Notes: generated by a model from the letters alone, not told the origin. Positions 9,623 to 19,296 are shown, counted from the first letter of the stretch. The stretch: DNA of 64,000 nucleotides from Prodigiosinella confusarubida (GCF_002847015.1 NZ_CP025085.1:4898001-4962000); one strand, 5' to 3'. Numbers and translations are program-made.

Positions 9623-11599
9623 TCAGTTGCGCGTGTCCGTTTGGTTTGGGGAGCGGATACCAAAGCGCTGCATGCGGCGGTAGAGCGTCATCCGGCTGAT
9701 CCCCAACTGGCGGGCGACCGCGCTGTGGTTCCACTGTGCCGCACGCAGGTACTGTATCAACGCAAGTCCCTCGGGGCAGGTGGCAGGTGGTGATATGTTA
9801 TTCTGAAGGGCTATTTTGCCCGTTTCGGTAGGTGGCAGTGGCCGGGTGGACAGGTGTAGCTCCTCGGGCAGATCTTCGGGGTGGATACAAGCGTTTTCGC
9901 AGATAGCACAGGCGTATTCCAATGCATTGCGCAGTTCGCGCAAGTTTCCCGGCCAACGGTGGCGGTGCAGATGCACCCTGGCTTTGGCGGTGAGCACACA
10001 ACGCTTTCCTGCCAGCATGTTGTCAATCAGCCAGTCCAGATCGCTGCGCTCACGCAATGGCGGCAAAATTATGCGGGCACCGAGCAGCCGGTAGTAGAGA
10101 TCCTCACGGAATGATCCTTCAGCGATCAGCCGTTCCAGCGCACGATGCGAAGCGGATATCACCCGGATATCAACCGGTATCGGGCGAGTGGCGCCCACCG
10201 GCAGCACTTCACGCTCGGACAACACGCGCAGCAGGCGCGTCTGCATTTCCAGCGGCATATCACCAATTTCATCCAGGAACAGAGTACCGCCATCAGCGTC
10301 CTGAATCAGCCCACGGCGCGGTTTATTACCCGCGCCGGAAAAGCTACCCGGCATGGCACCGAACAGTTCGCTTTCAATCAGGGTGGGAGGGATTGCCGCA
10401 CAATTGACGGCGATAAACGGCCGCTGGCGACGGTTGCCCGACTGGTGCAATGCCCGGGCAAAAAACTCCTTACCGCAGCCGGTTTCGCCATGGATAAACA
10501 GATTAACCGGGGTATCCACCAGCTTCATCGCACGCTGTAACTGCAACTGTAACGTCGGATCACCGCCGCTGATGGCTCTTAACGGCGCGGGCAAGCTGGC
10601 TGATGCGCCGGCCACGCGCCAGCCGCGACGGTTGATCGGCGGTTGGGCGGTAAGAAACAGCGTGTTGTCACTGTTAACCAGATTGATGGTGCGTTGCCGC
10701 AGGCCCTCGGTATGCATATAGTCCGGCAGCTTATCGAAGCTGGCGTTGAAAACCTGTTCAAAGTGCAACCCCAATAGCGGGCTGGCCGCATGCTGTGCCG
10801 ACACAGGCAAACCAAGCTCATTTTGCAACAGTCGCCAGGCGTCATGGTTATGCCCCACGATTTTGCCGCTGGCGTCAAAGGCGAGCAGATAGTCCGGGTT
10901 GACGTTAACCAACGAGTATGACGTGCTGAGCTTGAGCATCCAGTCGCCGCGGTGCAGGTGCTCAAAATAGGCGTTTTCAATCTGGCCGGCGTAAATGCGG
11001 GCGATTTGCAGCGCCAACTGCTGGCTGGTTTTGGGCTGCGGCGAGTTAAGCGCCGAGATATCCAGTACGGCATGCAGTTGCCCTTGCGGATCAAACAGAG
11101 GCACTGCGGTACAGGTCAGTGGGATGTGGGTAGCGTCGAAGTGATCGCCCTGGTGCACCGTCAACGCTTCGCCAGAGGCCAACGCAGTGCCAACGGCACA
11201 GGTGCCAGCGCTGGCCTCTGACCATTCAGCGCCCAGAAATAGCCCCGCGCGCCGCAGGCTGATTTCAGTATTGGCGTCGCCCAGATAATCAACGGTGATA
11301 CCTTTGGCATTATTCAGCAGAACCACATAGCCGGCCGGTGCAATCTGCTGAAAAAGGCGCTCCATGCCCTGATGGGCGATACGGCGAAACTCTTCCAGAT
11401 TTCTCTGGTGTTCCTGCAATTCGTGCCAGGTGAGAATGCGAGCATCCTGCATGCGGCTGGGATCGAGCCCATGATCGTTAACGCAGCGCAGCCAGGAATC
11501 GCGGATGAGCCTATCGCAGCACTGCAAGGTTGTTGAGACGGTGTTTCCGTTAATGGTTTCGACTACCGCGTCAATATGATCACGCTGGTGTTGATTCAC
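9623..11599 (-). CDS. acoR: Sigma-54-dependent activator AcoR
   Basis: A 658-residue regulator with an N-terminal GAF-type sensor region (about 60-210), a PAS-like part (about 225-320), an AAA+ domain and a C-terminal Fis-type helix-turn-helix (NHSAVARQLGISRMTLYRRM). Walker A is GETGCGKE at 371-378 and Walker B is LFLDE near 440. The sigma-54-contacting loop reads GSFSGA at about 418-423 rather than the canonical GAFTGA. The start is a GTG at 11599 with GGAG upstream; no ATG fits better. It probably activates acoXABC from the downstream sigma-54 promoter in response to acetoin. Confidence 0.92.
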   Translation of the reverse strand: MNQHQRDHIDAVVETINGNTVSTTLQCCDRLIRDSWLRCVNDHGLDPSRMQDARILTWHELQEHQRNLEEFRRIAHQGMERLFQQIAPAGYVVLLNNAKGITVDYLGDANTEISLRRAGLFLGAEWSEASAGTCAVGTALASGEALTVHQGDHFDATHIPLTCTAVPLFDPQGQLHAVLDISALNSPQPKTSQQLALQIARIYAGQIENAYFEHLHRGDWMLKLSTSYSLVNVNPDYLLAFDASGKIVGHNHDAWRLLQNELGLPVSAQHAASPLLGLHFEQVFNASFDKLPDYMHTEGLRQRTINLVNSDNTLFLTAQPPINRRGWRVAGASASLPAPLRAISGGDPTLQLQLQRAMKLVDTPVNLFIHGETGCGKEFFARALHQSGNRRQRPFIAVNCAAIPPTLIESELFGAMPGSFSGAGNKPRRGLIQDADGGTLFLDEIGDMPLEMQTRLLRVLSEREVLPVGATRPIPVDIRVISASHRALERLIAEGSFREDLYYRLLGARIILPPLRERSDLDWLIDNMLAGKRCVLTAKARVHLHRHRWPGNLRELRNALEYACAICENACIHPEDLPEELHLSTRPLPPTETGKIALQNNISPPATCPEGLALIQYLRAAQWNHSAVARQLGISRMTLYRRMQRFGIRSPNQTDTRN

Positions 11600-12142
11600 G
11601 GTCGTGTACTCCTGAATTGCGTTTTGCCCACAGCGCCAAAACGGATATCAAGATGAGCAGTAATTGGCCACCGCTATTTATTCACTTTTTATTAACAATA
11701 AATTAACAATATGAGTATTACAGATAGCCGCCGTTTTTTCTGTGATCGAATGCAAAAGGCGGTTATTGTGCAGGGCATGACCGTTAAGCCAGGCATTTTT
11801 CTGATAGTTACAGGTAATGACTTTAAGGCTTTTAAATTCATGCCTCGCATGGATTTAAACATCGCCTCAATGCAATAAATCAGGCGTGCTTCAGATAATC
11901 TTTCAATATCCGTTACCTCATTTACTCCTGGTTCTCTTGCATATCTGTGGGTTATAGCCGAGATCAGCTATTCATCTCCAGGTAATTAAATCGAAGAAAG
12001 GAAATATTATGAGCAAGTACAATCTTGCCACCAAACGTACACAGCTTGTCTGTCCCGGCACACAGCAACAGAGGGTAAACCGGTAAATCAAGCCTACCCT
12101 GCTGCATTTACGCCGATATGGGCGATACCGGTAGCATGATGA
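11600..12142. other. Intergenic region between acoR and cobA
   Basis: About 540 bases without a full gene, AT-rich near 11680-11720. It presumably holds the acoR promoter (minus strand). The only coding signal I see is the short plus-strand reading frame at 12009-12086, listed separately. No tRNA, repeat pair or sigma-54 pattern was recognised. Confidence 0.5.
12009..12086 (+). CDS. Possible 25-residue small protein or gene remnant
   Basis: An ATG at 12009 stands 6 bases after a strong AAGGA ribosome site and opens a 25-codon frame (MSKYNLATKRTQLVCPG...) ending TAA at 12086. The ribosome site suggests a real translation start, but the length suggests either a small protein, a leader peptide or the stump of a deleted gene. 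It lies between two minus-strand operons. I recognise no family. Confidence 0.35.
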   Translation: MSKYNLATKRTQLVCPGTQQQRVNR

Positions 12143-12880
12143 TTACGTGTTCAATGCGGCGACGTGCCCCACGATGATCAGGCACGGGCTACTGAGATCT
12201 TGTGCCAATCGAGCCAGCGCTTGCAGTGTCCCCCGAACCACCCGCTGCGATGGCAGCGTCCCCTGTTCAATCAACGCTACTGGCATATCACCCGGCACTC
12301 CCTGAACGTGCAACTGCGCCTGAATCGCCGCAGCCTGATGCAGCCCCATATAGAACACCACCGTCTGCTCGGGGTGGCCCAGCCCCTGCCAGTCTGGCAG
12401 TTCTTCACCCCGCGGATGACCGGTAACCAGCGTCAGCCGATGAGCACAATCCCGATGAGTCAGCGGGATCCCGGCCGCCGCCGCGCAACCCGCGGCGGCA
12501 GTAATTCCTGCCACCACATGGACCCGAATACCCTGCGCTGCCAGACTTTCCATTTCCTCACCGCCGCGCCCGAAAATAAAGGGATCACCACCTTTGAGCC
12601 GGACGACACGCCGTTTAAGAACTGCCTGTTCAACAAGCAACGCAATAATCTCACTCTGGGCAATACAGTGATGGCCAGCGTGTTTACCGGCAAAGATCCT
12701 CTCAGCCGATTCAGGAATCATCGCTAAAATCTCCGCCGAAACCAGTCGGTCATACACCACCACATCGGCGCTGTGTAAATACCGCAATGCCTTTAGCGTC
12801 AATAGTTCCGGGTCGCCTGGTCCGGCGCCAACCAAGGCGACCTCACCCGGCTGAAGTGGTGTTTGATTTAATCCACTCAT
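12143..12880 (-). CDS. cobA: Uroporphyrinogen-III C-methyltransferase
   Basis: A 245-residue SUMT-family enzyme that methylates uroporphyrinogen III twice with S-adenosylmethionine to give precorrin-2, the precursor of siroheme. Motifs are VALVGAGPGDPELLTLKA near the N-terminus and VRLKGGDPFIFGRGGEE. It equals only the C-terminal half of CysG, so the oxidation and iron-insertion steps need another enzyme. The ATG at 12880 starts just before the family's first strand; upstream in-frame codons lie in asrC. It closes the asrABC operon and probably boosts siroheme supply for AsrC. Confidence 0.92.
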   Translation of the reverse strand: MSGLNQTPLQPGEVALVGAGPGDPELLTLKALRYLHSADVVVYDRLVSAEILAMIPESAERIFAGKHAGHHCIAQSEIIALLVEQAVLKRRVVRLKGGDPFIFGRGGEEMESLAAQGIRVHVVAGITAAAGCAAAAGIPLTHRDCAHRLTLVTGHPRGEELPDWQGLGHPEQTVVFYMGLHQAAAIQAQLHVQGVPGDMPVALIEQGTLPSQRVVRGTLQALARLAQDLSSPCLIIVGHVAALNT

Positions 12881-12887
12881 CGGCCAT

Positions 12888-13901
12888 TTAACCTGCATAC
12901 GATTTGATGTGAATATTGCCGACTGTTTCATCCTCGGCCCAATACATCTGTTCTGCCACCATGGCGCCCGGATTAAGCTTAACGCCCTGTAGTACTCGTT
13001 CCTTAAAGCGCTTATAGCCGCCACGATCAATCAAGTGGCCCATATGCAGGTATACTGGCTTACCATCAAGCATCTCTTTTTCAAACTCAAAGATGTTTGG
13101 AATCATCTGGGTGATCACCTCTTCGGTGACCCAATTGAGGAATATTTTACCAACCCGCGGGGTTTTCTTACTGGTCCGTCCGCCAAGGCGTACCTGATAA
13201 AGCTGTTCCGGTTCGCGCTGCCAAGCCAGCGTCGGGCACGCCAGTACACATTCACCGCAACCGATACACTGAGATTCCTGTTTCACCGCCTTACCATTTT
13301 TGAGTGACAGGCATCCCACCGCATGGTGACCGCAACTGGCCACACAGGCCCCGCAACCAATGCAACGTTCGGCGTTAAAGCGCATCCGCGCTACCCCAAG
13401 TATCCCAACATCGCACATGGTGGCTTTGGCGCAGTCATTGGGGCAACCGGCCAATACAATTTTTAGGTGATAAGGGCTCGGATAGATCAGCTTCTCCAGC
13501 CGACGGGCCAGCCCAGTGGTATCGGTATTACCTTTCTGGCAGATTCGATTACCCTGACAGGCCACAATATTACGCCCGCCAATGGCCTGATAACCGGCCT
13601 TGGTATCGTCCACCGGAACCTCACACAGTTCCATCTCGATTTCGCGAATGAAGGGTTCCAGTGCCGCATTCACTTTATCCATATCCTCATAACGGATCCC
13701 CGGCATCGCCAGTTTTTGCCGTGTGGTCAGATGGATCTGCCCGTTGCCATAGGTTTCGGCGATATACTGGGCAACAGACAACAAATGTGCCGGCAATATC
13801 CCCCCGGGAATCCGGACGCTGATCATCGCCTCACCGCGGACTTTGGACAGTCGAAATTCGTTTTGTGCCCGGGCCTTAATAATATCTACATCAACACTCA
13901 T
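12888..13901 (-). CDS. asrC: Anaerobic sulfite reductase subunit C
   Basis: A 337-residue siroheme/iron-sulfur subunit that reduces sulfite to sulfide in the cytoplasm during anaerobic growth. The siroheme-[4Fe-4S] cysteines are seen as CQGNRIC and AGCPNDC, and two ferredoxin clusters follow (CIGCGACVASCG and CIGCGECVLACP). GGGGGGAGCC precedes the ATG at 13901. It has the length and architecture of Salmonella AsrC. Confidence 0.95.
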   Translation of the reverse strand: MSVDVDIIKARAQNEFRLSKVRGEAMISVRIPGGILPAHLLSVAQYIAETYGNGQIHLTTRQKLAMPGIRYEDMDKVNAALEPFIREIEMELCEVPVDDTKAGYQAIGGRNIVACQGNRICQKGNTDTTGLARRLEKLIYPSPYHLKIVLAGCPNDCAKATMCDVGILGVARMRFNAERCIGCGACVASCGHHAVGCLSLKNGKAVKQESQCIGCGECVLACPTLAWQREPEQLYQVRLGGRTSKKTPRVGKIFLNWVTEEVITQMIPNIFEFEKEMLDGKPVYLHMGHLIDRGGYKRFKERVLQGVKLNPGAMVAEQMYWAEDETVGNIHIKSYAG

Positions 13902-13913
13902 GACGGCTCCCCC

Positions 13914-14732
13914 CTAGTCGATTAAGTGCCGTGCATCGGCATAGTTAAACACCGGCCCATCGACACACACATACACCTTACCGATCCGGCAGTGGCCACA
14001 TTTTCCCGTGGCACAGGCCATTCGCCGCTCATAATCAACCCAGATCTGCGCCGACGCGATACCGCGTTCCAACAACATCCGGACGGTAAACTGAATCATA
14101 ATTGGGGGCCCGACCACGATCGCCTGCATCTGCTCGATATCCGATAGCGGCAACGTCGCCAAAACATCCGTCACCCGACCAATCTGGAAGCGCTCATCCG
14201 CTTCCCCTTCATCAAGCGTCAGAATCAGATGGTCAACGTTGGACCAATTCGCCATCTCCTCACGATACAGCACGCTTTGGCGGTTCTTATATCCGAGGAT
14301 CATATCCAGTTGGCTGACCAACCCCGGATGTTCATTGAAATGGCGCAATAACCCCTTGACCGGAGCGACCCCGGTTCCGCCAGCGACCACCAGCAGCGGA
14401 CGGCCATAAAACCGCTCCATCGGATAGCCATTGCCATAACACCCGCGGATCCATACCGCATCGCCCACATCCAGTTGGAACAAGGCCGACGTTACCTTAC
14501 CAACGTTGCGGATCAGCAGATCCATCCAACCCGGACCACAATCTGAAACTGAAATAGGGGCTTCGCCAACCCGTGGCAGAGAAACTTCAACAAACTGGCC
14601 AAACCGAGCCGGCAAATCCGTACTGATCCGAAAATTCCACTCCAGTTCCGTGTGCTTTTCAATGGCGAGAATAGTGCATGGCTGAGGCATCAGGCTGTCC
14701 TGAACGCGTTCGCACTGACATTGTTCACTCAT
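13914..14732 (-). CDS. asrB: Anaerobic sulfite reductase subunit B
   Basis: A 272-residue ferredoxin-NADP reductase-like subunit that passes electrons from NAD(P)H to AsrC. The FAD-binding beta barrel is followed by a nucleotide-binding part ([19 protein letters not shown]) and a C-terminal [2Fe-2S] cysteine cluster ([17 protein letters not shown]), as in dihydroorotate dehydrogenase electron-transfer subunits. Its start overlaps the asrA stop by 8 bases and is preceded by GGGGAGG, indicating translational coupling. Confidence 0.95.
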   Translation of the reverse strand: MSEQCQCERVQDSLMPQPCTILAIEKHTELEWNFRISTDLPARFGQFVEVSLPRVGEAPISVSDCGPGWMDLLIRNVGKVTSALFQLDVGDAVWIRGCYGNGYPMERFYGRPLLVVAGGTGVAPVKGLLRHFNEHPGLVSQLDMILGYKNRQSVLYREEMANWSNVDHLILTLDEGEADERFQIGRVTDVLATLPLSDIEQMQAIVVGPPIMIQFTVRMLLERGIASAQIWVDYERRMACATGKCGHCRIGKVYVCVDGPVFNYADARHLID

Positions 14733-15777
14733 GATTTGCCTCCCCGACCAGTGCCTGACGCACCGCGTCCGTCATTCGGTTGAGCACGGCTGAAAACTTA
14801 ATATATTGAGGGCAGCGATCATCACAACGACCGCAGCCAACACACATATGCTCAATCCCAAAGCGGTCCTTGAAGTCGTTGACTTTATGCAGCGCCCGGT
14901 AGCGCAATCGCGTCCCGGTATTAGCTCTGAACCCATGACCACCGGCCATATCGCTAAAACCCGGCACCATGCAGCTGGCCCACTGCCGACGGCGCTCGCC
15001 GCGTTGTGGCTGCTCCTGATAGGCGACATCAAACACACTGTAGCACGTGCAGGTCGGGCATCCCGTCGTACAGCGGCCACAGCCAATACAGCGTGACTGA
15101 TAGTCCGCCCAAAGCGGGTGATCTACCAGAATATCGCGGATCTGTTGCGGATCATCGCAAACACTGTCGGGTAACCGCACTTGTTGCAGGTTTTGTTCAA
15201 CAAACTGAACCTGGTGTTCACAACGCTGCCCTAAGCCATCAAGATAGCCAGACAATCTCTCATCATTAAGTGTCAGCCGTGCGCCGGTCGCATCAAAATG
15301 TACGGCGGCCGCGTAGTCATCGGTGCGGTTGGTCCCCATAGATACACAAAAACAGTTCTCAAACGACTGCTCGCACTCCATGAGCACAAACTGGATCCGA
15401 TCACGAATCGCCTGATAACGGTTATCCGCTGCCGGTCCGTTGTGCAGGTACATGGCATCCAACCGCGACATCGCATGGATGTCGCATGAACGGGCGAATA
15501 TCAGTAATGGTCGCGTGTCCGTTTCAGCAATCTGAATAGTTTGTTGGTCGAAATAGAATAACGTTTCCGTTATTGGCGTGATCACCGTATTCGGCGACAT
15601 ATGTGATTTTTCCCGCCAGACTATCTCATCAAAGTGGCTGACGGGTTGGTAAATAATATTGTCGGTATCGGAAAACCGACCGCCTCGATATTCGGCTTTC
15701 GGCGCATAGACACGCCAGGATTCATTCAGCCGTTTTAATAATTGACTAAATTCATCAGCAGTAAGTTGTATCGCCAT
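14725..15777 (-). CDS. asrA: Anaerobic sulfite reductase subunit A
   Basis: A 350-residue iron-sulfur electron carrier with two ferredoxin-type clusters, [14 protein letters not shown] and [12 protein letters not shown]. The start [21 protein letters not shown] at 15777 matches the Salmonella AsrA N-terminus, with GAGG six bases upstream; an ATG four codons earlier overlaps that ribosome site. First gene of asrABC-cobA. Anaerobic (FNR-type) control is expected, but I could not identify a convincing FNR box in the 275-base upstream region. Confidence 0.94.
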   Translation of the reverse strand: MAIQLTADEFSQLLKRLNESWRVYAPKAEYRGGRFSDTDNIIYQPVSHFDEIVWREKSHMSPNTVITPITETLFYFDQQTIQIAETDTRPLLIFARSCDIHAMSRLDAMYLHNGPAADNRYQAIRDRIQFVLMECEQSFENCFCVSMGTNRTDDYAAAVHFDATGARLTLNDERLSGYLDGLGQRCEHQVQFVEQNLQQVRLPDSVCDDPQQIRDILVDHPLWADYQSRCIGCGRCTTGCPTCTCYSVFDVAYQEQPQRGERRRQWASCMVPGFSDMAGGHGFRANTGTRLRYRALHKVNDFKDRFGIEHMCVGCGRCDDRCPQYIKFSAVLNRMTDAVRQALVGEANHE

Positions 15778-16023
15778 AACCTGCCTCATGTGTGGATGCA
15801 GAAATAAATAATCTGTATTTAAACTATTCCTGAATCACATGGCAGACTAATGGAAAAAAGCGATAAACAAACTCAGCATAATCGATAGATTAACAATCAC
15901 TTAGAGATATTAACAATAGGTGCTGAATATACACGCCAGCGGTATCTAATCACTATTCTGGATAAATTAAAGCCCTGACTATTCGGTAATGGTGCAAATA
16001 TTCAATATTGCGCCAGACTGAAA

Positions 16024-16045
16024 CAGCGCAGCAAAGGCTGCGCTG
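16024..16045 (-). terminator. Terminator after the proC-like gene
   Basis: Perfect 9-bp stem CAGCGCAGC/GCTGCGCTG with a 4-base loop, 7 bases after the minus-strand stop of the ProC-like gene. On the minus strand it runs into TTTCAGTCT, a short T-tract. It separates this operon from asrABC. Confidence 0.7.
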
Positions 16046-16052
16046 CCAGTCA

Positions 16053-16853
16053 TTATTTACTCGCCAGCTCCGTGGTACGTTTTACCGCTGCCAATACGCT
16101 GCGTTGTAAACCAGCGGCAAAGTCACTGTTATTAAGTTCGTACAGGCCATGCATACCGACGCCCGCAGGAGAATTATTGATATCCAGTAGCTGACGCGGA
16201 TGGCGATTACTGATTTTCAGCATTTCAACCGCTCCCACCAGATTTTCATAGGCGACCTCGGTGGCCTGCACGCGAGGTAAGCCAGCCAGCACACCGGCAT
16301 CCACCAGCGATTCAATAAAATAATACACATAGTTGGGTCCGGCGACGCCATAACCAGTAAAGACATCCAGCAGGCGTTCCTCCAGGAACATCACCTTGCC
16401 AAAACTTTCCAGAAACGCGCTGAGCGGTTCCACCTGCACATGGTCATTCAGTACCGCCCCGCTGTAACCATAACCAGTATCGGTCAGCGTATTCGGGATA
16501 ACACGGGCAATAGCGCGTTTTTCACCCAACAGCTCGGTCAACCTTGCTAACGTGACACCCGCAATAATCGAAATAACCGTGGCATGCGACGCGGCATACT
16601 GACAAATTCGCTTCGTCACGGCCGGGATATCATCCTGCGGACGCACGCCCATCACAATATAGTCAGCATTGGCCAGCGCCTGTTCACCATCTGGTTGGGA
16701 GGAGAGCTGATAGCGGGTTTGCAATGTGGTAATACGTTCGGCATCAATATCTTCAAGGGTGACCTTTTCAGGAGAAAGGTTACCGCTATTGATAGCGGCA
16801 CGAATAATAGCCTCTGCCATCTGCCCGGCACCGATAAAATGAATCTGACTCAT
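16053..16853 (-). CDS. ProC-like imine reductase (pyrroline-5-carboxylate reductase family), atypical
   Basis: A 266-residue protein with the ProC Rossmann start IHFIGAGQMAEAIIRA and the family's MGVRPQDD and IIAGVTLARL segments. The active-site region diverges: where ProC has HPGxLKDxVxSPGGTT, this has HPRQLLDINNSPAGVGMHG, so both threonines that shape the pyrroline pocket are gone. It is the last gene of the VOC-amidohydrolase operon and overlaps the amidohydrolase stop (ATATGATG). I read it as a cluster-specific imine or cyclic-imine reductase rather than the housekeeping proline enzyme. The substrate is unknown. Confidence 0.75.
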   Translation of the reverse strand: MSQIHFIGAGQMAEAIIRAAINSGNLSPEKVTLEDIDAERITTLQTRYQLSSQPDGEQALANADYIVMGVRPQDDIPAVTKRICQYAASHATVISIIAGVTLARLTELLGEKRAIARVIPNTLTDTGYGYSGAVLNDHVQVEPLSAFLESFGKVMFLEERLLDVFTGYGVAGPNYVYYFIESLVDAGVLAGLPRVQATEVAYENLVGAVEMLKISNRHPRQLLDINNSPAGVGMHGLYELNNSDFAAGLQRSVLAAVKRTTELASK

Positions 16854-18043
16854 CATATACTCCCGCAATCAGTGTTAAGTGAATGAACGGTCTTCAGTGA
16901 TCTCTCCACCAACGAAACCCAGACCCGGATCCCATCAGCGATAATTCCGTCATTAAAATCGTAAAACGCATTGTGCAGTGATGCGGATGGCGATACGCCA
17001 TCCGCTCCCAGCCAAAAGTAGGCACCGGGACAGGCCTGCAACATATAAGAGAAATCCTCAGCCGCCATTGACGGCGGATTACCCCAGTTCACCCGCGATT
17101 CCCCCAGTGCGGCGATTGCAGCATCCCGCAGCGTGAGTGCCGCCTCGGGATGATTCTCGGTGACCGGATAGCCATACTGCCAGTGCAACTCGCCGCTCAC
17201 CCCGAACGATGCCGGTAAAGTGGTGACCAAATCAGCGAAGAGCGCCAATACTTTTTCCCGTGTGTCGGCTTGCAGGCAACGCACCGTACCGGAAAGAACC
17301 GCCGTATCCGGAATGATGTTCATCGCATCGCCGGAATGGATCTGTGTGACACTGACCACTGCGGTTTCCTGTGGTGAGATTCGTCGTGAAGTGATAGTTT
17401 GCAACGCCAGTATCAACTCCGCTGCCGCGATAATCGGATCGATCCCCCGATCCGGCATCGCCGCATGGCAGCTTTTCCCGGTCAGCGTGATACAAAAACT
17501 ATCGTGCGACGCCATCATCGGACCAGGATTTACCGTAACGTTCCCGGCGGCCAACCCAGGCCAGTTATGCAGCGCATAAATTGCCTGCATTGGGAAGCGC
17601 AGAAACAGGCCCTCTTCCACCATCATCTGACCACCACCCGCGTTCTCTTCCGCAGGCTGAAACACAAAATGCACCGTACCGGAAAAACGCCGGGTTTCAC
17701 TCAGATAACGAGCCGTCGCCAGCAGTATCGCCATATGCCCATCGTGACCACAGGCATGCATACAGTTAGCGGTAGCGGATTGATGATCAAACGTATTTTT
17801 TTCCTGAATGGGAAGTGCATCCATATCCGCACGTAAGCCGATGCTGGGGCCATCACCATTACGCAGCGTTCCCACCACACCGGTTTTCGCTATCCCGCGT
17901 TGTACTTCCAGGCCAAAAGATTCCAGTAATGTTGCTACTCGCTCTGCGGTGTCATGTTCATGCAGGCCAATTTCCGGCCAGGCGTGAAAAGCCCGCCGCC
18001 AGTCAATGGCCTGCGCAAGAATGTGCTGGGGAATGCCTATCAT
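16853..18043 (-). CDS. M20D-family amidohydrolase
   Basis: A 396-residue dinuclear metallo-amidohydrolase of the hippurate hydrolase/IAA-amino-acid hydrolase group. Metal and catalytic motifs are ACGHDGHMAILLATARYL, PAEENAGGGQMMVEEG, HNWPG, GKSCHAAMPDRGIDPI and MAAEDFSYML. It probably removes an acyl or amide group from an N-acylated amino compound. The ATG shares its A with the TGA of the VOC gene upstream, and its stop overlaps the ProC-like gene, so all three are coupled. The substrate cannot be read from the sequence. Confidence 0.85.
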   Translation of the reverse strand: MIGIPQHILAQAIDWRRAFHAWPEIGLHEHDTAERVATLLESFGLEVQRGIAKTGVVGTLRNGDGPSIGLRADMDALPIQEKNTFDHQSATANCMHACGHDGHMAILLATARYLSETRRFSGTVHFVFQPAEENAGGGQMMVEEGLFLRFPMQAIYALHNWPGLAAGNVTVNPGPMMASHDSFCITLTGKSCHAAMPDRGIDPIIAAAELILALQTITSRRISPQETAVVSVTQIHSGDAMNIIPDTAVLSGTVRCLQADTREKVLALFADLVTTLPASFGVSGELHWQYGYPVTENHPEAALTLRDAAIAALGESRVNWGNPPSMAAEDFSYMLQACPGAYFWLGADGVSPSASLHNAFYDFNDGIIADGIRVWVSLVERSLKTVHSLNTDCGSI

Positions 18044-18957
18044 CACTGAACTTCCCGTTGGCTGACGTCAATAAACTCAAGAATGATATTGCCAGTGACT
18101 TCTGGCGCGACCAGTATTCGTCCCGGCGCACAGCAATGCGGTAACTGGTTGATCTCCAGGATATCGGCCAGCGCGCAAATATCCCGTGTACCGATAGTAA
18201 TGGCGATGGCATGGGGTTTGGTATTGGTGGATTGCGGCAGGGCGATCCCGTCATACATATCCGCGGCCTTATCAGGATGCACAGCACGCAGCAGCCCGGA
18301 GCGGGTGTCGGCGATCAATATGTCCGCCTGCCAGGTAACACGATCGCCATAATCCTTGCGCCAGCGCGATTCCAGTACGGCCAGCTCTTCATCCTGTGCC
18401 GTATAGGTCACGGCTTCAATGCAAGTTGCGCCGTTGGGATGATGACGCCATTCCTCGACCCAAATCAAATCCGGACGATGCTGCTGACAAATAAAACCGG
18501 ACGCTTCCGGATAGTCGGGATCAATCAGTAATCCGATGGAAACCACCACTTCATCTGTCTGGCCGTTATCCATAATGATTTTACGACGAAAATCCATCAG
18601 TCCTTGCTGGTGTGGATGCTGTTTTACCAGACGAGCATAATCACCGCAGGCATCCTTACTATGCAGGGCAATCAGCGAAACACCATCTTCCCCCCGATCA
18701 AGGAACGCCCCCATCTGGCGGCCAAAACAAAACCCATTTACCGCATTGGTACCGAATTTAGAGGCATCATTTACCCCTATCAGCTCAATAAAATTGTCAC
18801 CAAACATCATAAAGCAGGTGACCGTACCCCACGGGTGATAACTGACCGGTGACGGGGAAAAACCCATTTTACGGTAGTTGTCTAATGCCTGCTCATAGTG
18901 GTTCACGGTAACCAGCACATGGTCAAGACTCAATGTCGCTTTCTGGCTAATATTCAT
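18043..18957 (-). CDS. VOC-family (glyoxalase-like) protein
   Basis: A 304-residue protein with a vicinal-oxygen-chelate start (LDHVLVTVNHYEQALDNYRKMGF, FMMFGDNFIELIGV) like the glyoxalase_3 domain, and a second related half towards the C-terminus (ITIGTRDICALADI, GNIILEFIDV). It may be an enzyme or a metal-dependent ring/ester-opening protein; no specific reaction can be assigned. The ATG at 18957 lies 8 bases after AAGGA; an ATG two codons earlier overlaps that site. First gene of the minus-strand operon with the amidohydrolase and ProC-like reductase. Confidence 0.75.
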   Translation of the reverse strand: MNISQKATLSLDHVLVTVNHYEQALDNYRKMGFSPSPVSYHPWGTVTCFMMFGDNFIELIGVNDASKFGTNAVNGFCFGRQMGAFLDRGEDGVSLIALHSKDACGDYARLVKQHPHQQGLMDFRRKIIMDNGQTDEVVVSIGLLIDPDYPEASGFICQQHRPDLIWVEEWRHHPNGATCIEAVTYTAQDEELAVLESRWRKDYGDRVTWQADILIADTRSGLLRAVHPDKAADMYDGIALPQSTNTKPHAIAITIGTRDICALADILEINQLPHCCAPGRILVAPEVTGNIILEFIDVSQREVQ

Positions 18958-19129
18958 GGTCATATTCCTTTCCCTGAAACAATTTCAGGATTTACGCATC
19001 AATGTATTTCGCCGGCCATTATTTCCCCTGACTGAAAATAATGTTTTTCACCGGTAACAACAGGCTCCCTGATGGGCGCAACCAATAACATTTCATCGTT
19101 TGCATTGATGAAATAATAATAAGATATAC

Positions 19130-19253
19130 ATACTCGTCATCTTTCCAATTGCAGGTACGTTGACTGCGCCTCAGCTCCGAATCACTTACTTGAGTGAGTT
19201 CATCGGGATTTCTTTGCTTGTCGCCGGCCTACCATCCGAATTATTGAGAGTAT
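19130..19253. repeat. Enterobacterial intergenic repeat, about 124 bp
   Basis: Begins ATACTCGTCATCTTTCCAAT and ends near TTATTGAGAGTAT, with an internal imperfect stem around ACTTACTTGAGTGAGT. I recognise it as the intergenic repeat family often seen in Dickeya, Serratia and Yersinia genomes. Its first 25 bases (19130-19154) recur exactly, inverted, at 61845-61869. Confidence 0.7.
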
Positions 19254-19296
19254 AAATACACGCCGCCTCATTTATTACCGGCGATAACATTCCTGA

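Noticed and set aside
15778..16020. FNR box upstream of asrA
   Set aside because: Several TTGTTA and AATC-like fragments occur, but none forms TTGAT-N4-ATCAA closely enough.
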